Assembly (NCBI RefSeq): GCF_900092025.1
Contig: NZ_FLTX01000046.1
Location: forward strand, 1 to 64,000
Direction of reading: 5' to 3'
Source of the DNA: Xanthomonas bromi
GTDB lineage: Bacteria; Pseudomonadota; Gammaproteobacteria; Xanthomonadales; Xanthomonadaceae
DNA length: 64,000 nucleotides
In this document: positions 1 to 5,335 of the stretch, piece by piece
Layout: every line of letters starts with the position of its first letter
Numbering within the stretch: position 1 is the stretch's first letter
Translations under genes and position numbers: made by a program
The notes under the pieces: model-generated
Told to the model about the DNA's origin: nothing
The model's database searches: none
The model's input: only the letters and a program-made list of their open reading frames with translations

Positions 1-31
1 CCTTAGCCGCTAAAAAACGGACGTGCTTCAT
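1..31 (-). CDS. Possible start of a gene running off the left edge
   Basis: On the minus strand an ATG at 31-29 is preceded, nine bases upstream, by GGAG (41-44). It opens a frame that stays open for the ten codons visible (MKHVRFLAAK) before the window ends. The lysine after Ala-Ala is followed by a codon beginning with G, so a ParA/MinD-type opening is conceivable, but ten codons cannot show this. A near-match to the KorB operator (2-14) lies inside these codons. Only the ribosome-binding site and open frame support the call. Confidence 0.3.
   Translation of the reverse strand, partial: MKHVRFLAAK
2..14. promoter_or_regulatory. KorB operator-like palindrome, copy 1
   Basis: Matches 12 of 13 positions of the IncP KorB operator consensus TTTAGCSGCTAAA; the first T is C. 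It may overlap the first codons of a gene reading leftwards off the window, so coding constraint could explain it. It is taken seriously because three more near-matches occur in the same element. Confidence 0.4.
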
Positions 32-279
32 GGTCGCAATCTCCATTCGATGAAAGAAAGGCAATGCCTTGACCAAGCTCGCGCTTGCCCACGGCAAGGT
101 TTCATCGAAGAGCCACGCCACTAGCTAATCGGTATCGCCCTTGGCACTGAGGCCCGGGCTTCGGTGATTCTGTTCTCGGCCCTTACGGGGTGTCCCTGGC
201 CTTATGCGTTCTCCCAAGAGTTGATAACGCCCGGGCCGGCGGCCTGGAAGGGGCTTGTGTCGCGTGCAGCACACGGTAA

Positions 280-292
280 TTTAGCTGCTAAA
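280..292. promoter_or_regulatory. KorB operator-like palindrome, copy 2
   Basis: TTTAGCTGCTAAA matches the KorB operator consensus except for the central base, which is T instead of G/C. It lies just beyond the traJ stop codon, so it could serve a gene further left. No KorB gene is seen in the window, so any binding protein would come from elsewhere, or the site is a relic. Confidence 0.5.
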
Positions 293-296
293 ACTC

Positions 297-668
297 TCAA
301 GGTTCGGCCCTCGGCTGCACCACCGACTTCATGAGGCGGCTCATTTCGTCCTGGGTGGCCTCGATCCGACCCAGCAGGGCAAGGATCGTGGCATCGCCGA
401 ACCGGGCTGTGCGCGAATCGTCGGTCAGCCATAGCTTGAGCAATCCGCCCAGCCGGCCAAGGTCGCCATTCACTCGCACCAGCTCGCGCACATAGTGGTA
501 GTCCATGACACCCCTGACCTGGTAGCCCTGGCCTACGTCGCGCAGGTAGCGCGCCACGCTGATTCCCGCCATCTTGGCGTTCGCCTCAATCAGTTCGCGT
601 TCTTCTGGAAGGCAGTACACCTTGATCGGTGGGCTGCCCTTCCTGGTGATTCGATTCTCGTCGCCCAT
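297..668 (-). CDS. traJ: TraJ-type oriT-recognition protein of an IncP-like relaxosome
   Basis: A 123-residue protein, the same length as TraJ of RP4. It carries the stretches expected of that family: RKGSPPIKVYCLP near the N terminus, then VGQGY, RVNGDLGRLGGLLKLWL and a C-terminal PRAEP. In RP4, TraJ binds the inverted repeat at oriT and recruits the TraI relaxase to the nick site. The start is the ATG at 668-666, chosen because GGAGGAAAA lies directly upstream (the plus strand reads ttttcctcc at 669) and because it gives the family length; a longer open frame continues upstream but crosses the oriT. The relaxase gene that normally follows traJ is not visible within the 296 bases left in the window. 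Confidence 0.9.
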   Translation of the reverse strand: MGDENRITRKGSPPIKVYCLPEERELIEANAKMAGISVARYLRDVGQGYQVRGVMDYHYVRELVRVNGDLGRLGGLLKLWLTDDSRTARFGDATILALLGRIEATQDEMSRLMKSVVQPRAEP

Positions 669-689
669 TTTTCCTCCAACCGGCGGTAG

Positions 690-815
690 CCGGCAGCCTC
701 GCAGAGCAGGATGCCCGTTGAGCGCCCCGCGCGAATAAGGGACAGTGAAGAAGGACAACCGGCTTGCCGGTGGGCCTACTTCACACATCCTGCCCGCCTT
801 ACGGCGTTGTTTTTG
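690..815. other. oriT: IncP (RP4/RK2)-type origin of transfer, oriT
   Basis: The traJ-traK interval contains the hallmarks of an IncP oriT. A large inverted repeat pairs GTGAAG (745-750) with CTTCAC (779-784) and ACCGGC (758-763) with GCCGGT (766-771); this is where TraJ binds in RP4. It is followed at once by ACATCCTGCCCG (785-796), which matches the RP4 nic region TATCCTG/C. Cleavage is predicted between G792 and C793 on the plus strand. A GCGTTG stretch (803-808) follows, as in RP4. The order traJ, inverted repeat, nic is that of the plasmid. This indicates that the element can, or once could, be mobilised by an IncP-like relaxase. Confidence 0.88.
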
Positions 816-987
816 CCTCGTATGACTCATCGAATTTCGCGCTGTAACCGCACCATTGCTTCGCAACAGCGCGCCAGCAGCGGGAAAACCAACGGAAATT
901 GCCAACGTCCGTGTGCTTGCCGCGGTCCGAGAGGCCGGTAACAGCGTTTCAGCCATGCGCTTGCAGCGATTGAGCATGGAACTTTGC

Positions 988-1266
988 TTACTTCGTACCC
1001 TGCCCCATGGAGCCAGGCCGCGCATTGGTAATGTGCTGGCGAACGTACTTCAGGAACGTCTCATACCGGAAAGGGATGCGCCCGACCTCGCGCAGGTGCT
1101 CCCAGATGATCTTGAGCGCGTAGCCGGCCTCCATCGCTTCCTTCACGTCCGAGCGCACCGCCATGAAAGCGGCCAGATAGTCCCTGCGCTTTGTTTGCGA
1201 GGTCTTCTGCTGAAGAGCCAGCCTTGCGGCCAGCTCCTCGGGGTAGCTGCTTTCTGTCGTCGCCAT
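988..1266 (-). CDS. traK: TraK-like oriT-binding accessory protein
   Basis: A 92-residue basic protein with the TraK-family signature: YPEELAARLA near the N terminus, an RRDYLAAFMAVRSDVKEA stretch, then AGYALKIIWEHLREVGRIPF and RYETFLKYVRQHI. TraK of RP4 wraps oriT DNA and helps relaxosome formation; RP4 TraK is longer (about 134 residues), so this copy has a short C terminus. The ATG at 1266 follows GGAGG at a good distance (plus strand acctcc at 1275). In RP4 traK is divergent from traJ across oriT; here both read leftwards, so the arrangement differs. Its upstream region is duplicated upstream of the small rep-operon gene at 3847. Confidence 0.75.
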   Translation of the reverse strand: MATTESSYPEELAARLALQQKTSQTKRRDYLAAFMAVRSDVKEAMEAGYALKIIWEHLREVGRIPFRYETFLKYVRQHITNARPGSMGQGTK

Positions 1267-1361
1267 GTCCGTAAACCTCCGTTATCAACTGAACTACTCC
1301 GAAGGTTACGGAGTGCTGGCCTACACAACATTCCAATAATTGGCCGAAATGGTTGACATGG
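1267..1361. repeat. Duplicated divergent control region, copy A
   Basis: The stretch between the traK-like gene and the start of a rightward frame resembles 3848-3942. Both contain an identical 23-base block starting gtaaacctccgttatc, a shared cgaaggtta block, and end in a close match to the sequence around aatggttgacatg. Each copy provides the GGAGGTTTAC ribosome-binding site for a leftward gene and the first codons of a rightward frame. It probably derives from one plasmid regulatory region that was copied; a shared repressor is likely but not shown. Confidence 0.65.
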
Positions 1362-1465
1362 AGCCGATGACACAGACACGCCCATCGAAACAGGGATGGC
1401 AGCTCATTCAGCACGGAAAATTGAACGCCAAGAGGGGAGTAGGCCGGGAGATTCCCCGCCGCTCG

Positions 1466-1480
1466 GCCCCTCAAGTGTCA
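1466..1480 (-). repeat. RK2 TrfA iteron-like motif, copy 1
   Basis: GCCCCTCAAGTGTCA, i.e. TGACACTTGAGGGGC on the minus strand, matches the core of the RK2 oriV iterons bound by TrfA. Two further copies lie at 1743-1759 and 5258-5275. No trfA gene is visible, so this is probably an origin relic or a reused sequence. Confidence 0.5.
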
Positions 1481-1492
1481 AAGAGAGGATCG

Positions 1493-1587
1493 CATCGTCA
1501 GAAGTGGCGATGCGAGCTCCAGCGCCGGCCGCCGTCATCGTCAGAACTGGCGATGGGGCCCTCGGTGCATCGTCGGACGTGGCGATG
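1493..1587. repeat. Three copies of a 20-bp hairpin-forming repeat
   Basis: Copies lie at 1493-1512 (CATCGTCAGAAGTGGCGATG), 1536-1555 and 1568-1587, the last with two substitutions in the middle. Each starts with CATCG and ends with its complement CGATG, so each can form a small stem-loop. Starts are 43 and 32 bases apart, not strictly periodic. They lie between the mobilisation and replication blocks. They could be protein-binding sites or single-strand initiation sites; nothing in the sequence decides. Confidence 0.6.
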
Positions 1588-1700
1588 GTCGACCATGGCC
1601 CGGACATGGCCAGCCTCGCCGGAGATGACGATGCTGCAGCTCGACGTAGCGCGCGAAAGAAAGGCCGATCTCATGACGTGGCCAGGGCATCGAATTGAAC

Positions 1701-1734
1701 TGTTGTATGTTGTAGCGCGCTACAACATACAACA
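1701..1734. repeat. Perfect 34-bp palindrome
   Basis: The 17-base half TGTTGTATGTTGTAGCG is followed by its exact reverse complement with no spacer. A TrfA-iteron-like motif and a KorB-like operator begin nine bases later. IncQ origins carry single-strand initiation sites in hairpins near their iterons, so an origin role is possible; a dimeric repressor site is the alternative. There is no T-run, so it does not look like a terminator. Confidence 0.85.
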
Positions 1735-1742
1735 CCTGCCTA

Positions 1743-1759
1743 TTGACACTTGAGGGGCG
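1743..1759 (+). repeat. RK2 TrfA iteron-like motif, copy 2
   Basis: TTGACACTTGAGGGGCG matches the RK2 iteron core and is followed seven bases on by a KorB-like operator (1766-1778). The whole 1742-1780 segment recurs in inverted orientation at 5238-5275. Confidence 0.5.
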
Positions 1760-1765
1760 CAGCGT

Positions 1766-1778
1766 TTTAGCCGCTGAA
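1766..1778. promoter_or_regulatory. KorB operator-like palindrome, copy 3
   Basis: TTTAGCCGCTGAA matches the KorB operator consensus at 12 of 13 positions. It sits beside the iteron-like motif at 1743 and is mirrored by the perfect copy at 5240-5252. Confidence 0.5.
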
Positions 1779-1968
1779 AAGAACCGGCCGGAGCTGACCG
1801 CCCTTCTGGCGTACAACTCGGCCGCAGGCCGACCATCGGCAAGGACTTGGCGTCGCCCTAAAGGGCGGCGGCAAGTGCCGCGCCTAGTGGATGATCTTGG
1901 AAGATCATGGATGGAATTTGCGGACTAGCCGCAAGCCCGCGCCGTTGCTCTGTTTTCCGGTTTGAGGC

Positions 1969-2034
1969 GGGGAACGTTGCTACGGGTGAAGGGGAACGTT
2001 GCTACGGAGCTTGGGGAACGTTACTACGGGCTTC
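1969..2034 (-). repeat. oriV: Three 22-bp iterons of an IncQ-like replication origin
   Basis: Three tandem units starting at 1969, 1991 and 2013 share GGGGAACGTTGCTACGG (one G-to-A change in the third) with an exact 22-base period. IncQ-2 plasmids such as pTF-FC2 have 22-bp iterons bound by RepC. These units lie immediately at, and inside, the 3' end of a repC homologue, the right context for oriV. The last repC codons read through units two and three, so coding and origin sequence overlap. Confidence 0.75.
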
Positions 2035-2849
2035 GGCCTGCCAATTTCCCACTTCCCAGCCGCATACTCGCTGACCTTCCATCCCACGGTGGCAAGCTCG
2101 GCCAGAGCCTTGCGGGCCTTCTGGCGGCGCTTCTTCATGGCCTCGGCGTTCGCCTGGTCCGGCCAGACATAACCGGAAAGGGTATCCAGTTCCACACGCC
2201 CGGCTTTGCCCGGATCGATCCAGCCGCATAGCCGCTGGTGAATCAGACGGGCCGGGTCAGTCTGTAGCGCCCGCACCTCGGCCATCTCGATGCGGGTATA
2301 CGGGCGACGCCCAAGAATCGCCTCTGCAATCTGAGGATTCAGCGCGACGAATAGCCGTCCGTCCTCCTAGTCGAAGGCGTAGCTCATCAGGTGAAAAGAC
2401 CTTTGCCTGCTCCCCTTGGTGACGACCACCGTCACGTTTGCCATGCGCAGCAAGCTCGCCTTGATCGCCCTGATATTGTCGCCGCCATCGGTCAAGCCGA
2501 TTTCGCCTAGCAGGCTGGTCATACTCTCTCTCACGACCAGCGCATCTTGCCCTGCCGCGTCGAACTTCGGCTCAAGCAATAGACGGAGTTGCTTCGGCAA
2601 GTCCGCTGTTGGCTCTGGCGTCAGGATGATGCCCTTCGGCCCTCCAAGAGCCACAAGACCTTGCAGCAGTCGCATGTCATCAGCACCAAGAGGCTCGAAT
2701 CCGACGAACCGCGCTAGTTCATTTTCGGCGTAGTGATACGTCACATCGAGCTTGAGCTTCTTCCGTTCGCCGCGCTTGAGACTGCGGAACAAGCCGGGGA
2801 CCAAGCAGTGAATTGGATCGTGCCTGGCATGGGTGAGGTCAAAAGCCAT
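1980..2849 (-). pseudogene. repC: repC, IncQ-type iteron-binding initiator, interrupted by an amber codon
   Basis: The frame from the ATG at 2849 encodes a homologue of RSF1010 RepC: HARHDPIHCLVPGLFRSLKRG, FEPLGADDMRLLQGLVALGG and RLLLEPKFDA in the first half; ALQTDPARLIHQRLCGWIDP, DTLSGYVW and KKRRQKARKALAEL in the second. RepC (283 residues in RSF1010) binds the iterons and opens oriV. A TAG at 2369-2367 (codon 161) falls in frame after HLMSYAFD; translation beyond it resumes the family sequence (EDGRLFVALNPQIAEAILG), so this is a nonsense mutation rather than a natural end. The start overlaps the repA 3' end by 11 bases, as expected for a coupled IncQ rep operon. Readthrough cannot be excluded, but repA is also damaged. 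Confidence 0.85.
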
Positions 2850-3637
2850 CGCCTCGCCTCCGACCGTCACGTCCCTTTTCCTCATTCCGGCTGGCCTCAT
2901 GCAGCTCCACCGGCACCAGCACGCCGCCGGCGTGCCGCATGTACCAGCGATCAAGCGGCGTGGCATCGTAGTTCTGCTTGCTGACGCCGAAACGCACGAA
3001 GTAGCCGCGCCGCTCATCGCCAATGGGTTGCCGGTCATGGGCGCGTTCGCTGAGGCGCTTCGCCTCGTCCTCAGTCATGCGGGCGACGTAACCGCACCAC
3101 CTGGCGTTGTCGATCAGCGCGGACGCGCCACGCGCGGCCTGCTGCTGGTCGGTCTGCCCTTCGCGGGCGCTTCCTTTGCTGAAGTGGTGCAGGTAGAGCA
3201 CGCATGCGCCCGTGGTAGCCGCGACCTGCTCCAGCACGGCCACGAGGTGGGCCATGTTGCCGTTGCTGTTCTCATCGAGGGCGTGGATGCGGCTCAGGGT
3301 GTCCAGCACAATCAGCCTCGCCCCGGCGCTGTACTCGATGACGCGGCGCAAGTGAGCCTCGTCCATGACGTTCAGGCGCTTGCCCATGATCGGCTCAAGC
3401 ACGAGGTTCTCGGCGATGGCTTGGCGGGCTGTATGCCCGAGGTGCTGGCCGATGGCGTGAATGCGCCGGACAAGCGCGGGCGGCGGGTCTTCCCCGGCCA
3501 GATAGACCACGCGCCCGGTGTTTGCGGGGGCCAGGCCCACGAGCGAGCGCGCCGACGGTTCCCGCGAGGAAGCCCGGCCATATGAAGTCCAGCACCGGCG
3601 GTTCGCACTCGAACGCCGCCAGGACGTCAATCGCCAC
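2839..3637 (-). pseudogene. repA: repA, IncQ-type replicative helicase, Walker A deleted and frame lost
   Basis: From GTG 3637 the first 32 or so codons read MAIDVLAAFECEPPVLDF then AGTVGAL, matching the N terminus of RSF1010 RepA. There the family continues into Walker A (GGAGKS type), but here the sequence jumps within about five codons to GLAPANTGRVVYLAGEDPPP, which is in another frame and corresponds to the segment before Walker B. Roughly 30-45 residues including the P-loop are missing, and the total length (799 bases) is not a multiple of three. The rest is intact: LIVLDTLSRIHALDENSNG, CVLYLHHFSKGSA, DQQQAARGASALIDNARW and RYFVRFGVSK-like C-terminal sequence. RepA is the hexameric helicase of IncQ plasmids; without Walker A this copy cannot bind ATP. 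Confidence 0.85.
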
Positions 3638-3640
3638 GAC

Positions 3641-3847
3641 TCAGTTCCCCGTTCCGTACAGGGATTCGTCGCTCAGCACCTCGGCGATCTGCGAGGTTCC
3701 AAAGTACTTGTTGATTTGCCCCGCCCATTCGCTCGTCGTGCGCAAGCTGACCCGCAGGCCATCCGGTGATCGATCCAGGACGGAGGCGAGCTGTGCCATG
3801 CTCAGCAGCGGGCCGAAGCGTTGCAGTAGCGTGTCTTCTATCGTCAT
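3641..3847 (-). CDS. Small helix-turn-helix protein at the head of the rep operon
   Basis: A 68-residue protein (from MTIEDTLLQRFGPLL) starting at ATG 3847 behind GGAGGTTTAC. The segment LSMAQLASVLDRSPDGLRVSL looks like a helix-turn-helix and the protein has the size of an excisionase or small repressor. Its stop lies four bases before the repA GTG, so it heads the repA-repC operon and is a plausible autoregulator of plasmid copy number. A longer frame from 3868 would cover the ribosome-binding site and is less likely. Its upstream region is the duplicated control segment also found before the traK-like gene. Confidence 0.6.
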   Translation of the reverse strand: MTIEDTLLQRFGPLLSMAQLASVLDRSPDGLRVSLRTTSEWAGQINKYFGTSQIAEVLSDESLYGTGN

Positions 3848-3942
3848 TGCGTAAACCTCCGTTATCAACTGAATTGCTACGAAGGTTAGGCGTTATTGGG
3901 GGTTACCTACATCTTATTAGTTGTCCAAAATGGTTGACATGA
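3848..3942. repeat. Duplicated divergent control region, copy B
   Basis: Counterpart of 1267-1361: the same 23-base block with GGAGGTTTAC for the leftward gene, a shared cgaaggtta block, and the ccaaaatggttgacatg end that supplies the first codons of the rightward gene at 3930. Copy B is one or two bases longer and has diverged in the middle, so the duplication is not recent. Confidence 0.65.
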
Positions 3943-4919
3943 AGAATGATCTAACCATTGTCATCTGGGAAGGCTGCAATCCCACTGTCTCGGAAGCCAT
4001 CGGGCAGTTTGAGGATCGCTGGCGGCCGTATTCCGCCTCCTCGCGGCGCTACCCCATCGTTGGGCTGTTACAGGAACTCATTGACCCCGCCGTGGCTGCG
4101 TACACGGCGACGCTGCCACAACGCTACTTGGGCCATATCCCTGGAGCAGGAACAGGGGTGAGCTTCAGCGGAATCATTCGATTGGTTGGACTTGATGCGA
4201 TGGTTCGCATGCAGCGGCAGTTGCTGCGCCAGTTCATCAAAACGGAGGATAGGCAGACGCCAAGAGATCGGCGGTTTGTTGCAACACTCGAATCGTTGAT
4301 CGGGCTTGTATGGGACTGCGCCTGCAAACGGCCGACGAAGTCAAAGGTGCGCGACACCCGACTGAATGGCGAACGCCTCCAGGGGTTCTGCCGGTTCTGC
4401 GGATCACTCGCCGAGCTGACCTCATTCGCCGGCGGGAGCGATGATCCGAAGGCGGACGATCCAGAGGAAAAGCTTCGACTAAGCAGCCTGTATTGCCTGG
4501 ATCACCGGCCTAAATTGCCGAGCGGCGCATGGAACCCTGTCTACAGACAAGCAAGGCGATCCCTCGCGCAATTCGACCTCGAACTGGCGAGACTCAACCA
4601 GCAATGCGCGAAGCCGGCCACTGCCCAAGTGAAATCGGGCGATCAACTGGTTGACAGCTACTTCTTCCACTATGTCGCAGGCCAGACCTTACAGCCGGCG
4701 GACAAGGCAGAGCTGCGCAATCAAGCACGGCTGATGGTGGACTCGAAGCTATCGGATCGCAAAAAGCAGATGCTGATGCTTCAGCGGTCTGGACTCAATC
4801 AGTCGGAGATTGCGCGAAAGCTCGGCATCGAGCGCCAAGCGGTATCGAAGGCGCTGGCGGCGATCCCCGCGATGTTCCGCTTGAGTACAAAGCCGCGCTC
4901 ACGGCGTCAACCTAATTGA
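3930..4919 (+). CDS. Plasmid-type protein of unknown function with C-terminal helix-turn-helix
   Basis: A 329-residue protein not recognised. It begins MVDMKNDLTIVIWEG. The middle contains CRFCGSLAEL and, about 45 residues later, LYCLDHRP, a possible zinc-binding Cys/His set. The C-terminal region MLQRSGLNQSEIARKLGIERQAVSKAL is a clear LuxR/sigma-r4-like helix-turn-helix, and the very end (KPRSRRQPN) is basic. ATG 3930 and ATG 3939 are both possible starts and neither has a convincing ribosome-binding site; a TTG further upstream is open but less likely. It is divergent from the rep operon. A DNA-binding role in element regulation is inference from the HTH only. Confidence 0.7.
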   Translation: MVDMKNDLTIVIWEGCNPTVSEAIGQFEDRWRPYSASSRRYPIVGLLQELIDPAVAAYTATLPQRYLGHIPGAGTGVSFSGIIRLVGLDAMVRMQRQLLRQFIKTEDRQTPRDRRFVATLESLIGLVWDCACKRPTKSKVRDTRLNGERLQGFCRFCGSLAELTSFAGGSDDPKADDPEEKLRLSSLYCLDHRPKLPSGAWNPVYRQARRSLAQFDLELARLNQQCAKPATAQVKSGDQLVDSYFFHYVAGQTLQPADKAELRNQARLMVDSKLSDRKKQMLMLQRSGLNQSEIARKLGIERQAVSKALAAIPAMFRLSTKPRSRRQPN

Positions 4920-4998
4920 CCAACTAATAGGACGAAACAATCCGCATTGCCAGGCACCATCAGGCACATGTTCGCAAGTGACTGAAAGGGGCCAGGGG

Positions 4999-5244
4999 AT
5001 GCAGGCAACGACAAGCAAGACGCTCATCAATCGGAAGAAGCTACTGGCAATGATCCCGCTGTCTGAGCGCACGATCTTCAACATTGAGCAGCGCGGGGAG
5101 TTTCCGCGCCGGATCGCACTCACCAGCCGAAACGTTGCCTGGGACTTGGCCGAGGTCGAGGAATGGATCGAGGCGCGGAAGTCGTCGGGCACTCAGGCGA
5201 TGCGGCCAGGCTTCACCCAGTCGGTCGCAGCCGCCACTTTTTAG
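4999..5244 (+). CDS. alpA: AlpA-family regulator / excisionase-like protein
   Basis: An 81-residue protein with the AlpA layout: INRKKLLAMIPLSERTIFNIEQRGEFPRR (winged helix of MerR/excisionase type), then a strand and WDLAEVEEWIEARK. AlpA proteins activate integrase expression or act as directionality factors for P4-like prophages and islands. ATG 4999 is preceded by AAAGGGGCCAGGGG; a GTG at 4978 in the same frame is the alternative. It converges with the integrase, whose stop lies 91 bases on, a typical pairing. A perfect KorB-like operator overlaps the space just before its stop. Confidence 0.8.
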   Translation: MQATTSKTLINRKKLLAMIPLSERTIFNIEQRGEFPRRIALTSRNVAWDLAEVEEWIEARKSSGTQAMRPGFTQSVAAATF

Positions 5245-5252
5245 CCGCTAAA
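5240..5252. promoter_or_regulatory. KorB operator-like palindrome, copy 4 (perfect)
   Basis: TTTAGCCGCTAAA matches the 13-bp IncP KorB operator at every position. It overlaps the last codon of the AlpA-like gene and is followed by an RK2 iteron-like motif in the opposite orientation to the pair at 1743-1778. Confidence 0.65.
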
Positions 5253-5257
5253 ACGCC

Positions 5258-5275
5258 GCGCCCCTCAAGTGCCAA
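5258..5275 (-). repeat. RK2 TrfA iteron-like motif, copy 3
   Basis: GCGCCCCTCAAGTGCCAA is the reverse complement of the 1742-1759 motif apart from one base. Together with the adjacent KorB-like site it forms an inverted copy of 1742-1780, so the pair brackets the replication genes and the AlpA-like gene. Confidence 0.5.
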
Positions 5276-5335
5276 TGACGCGCGAAGCCACACCTCGATG
5301 CTCGGGCGGCGCTGCTGAACCCGCCCTCCTCTGAC

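Noticed and set aside
1340-1753. A 137-codon rightward frame starting in the duplicated control region
   Set aside because: Only the first codons resemble the start of the 3930 gene; the rest is built from the 20-bp repeats and the palindrome, and ends in the iteron-like motif, so it is not a credible protein.
1742-5275. The inverted 38-bp units as terminal repeats of a transposon
   Set aside because: No matching target-site duplication is seen at the outer ends and no transposase gene lies between them; kept only as an open finding.
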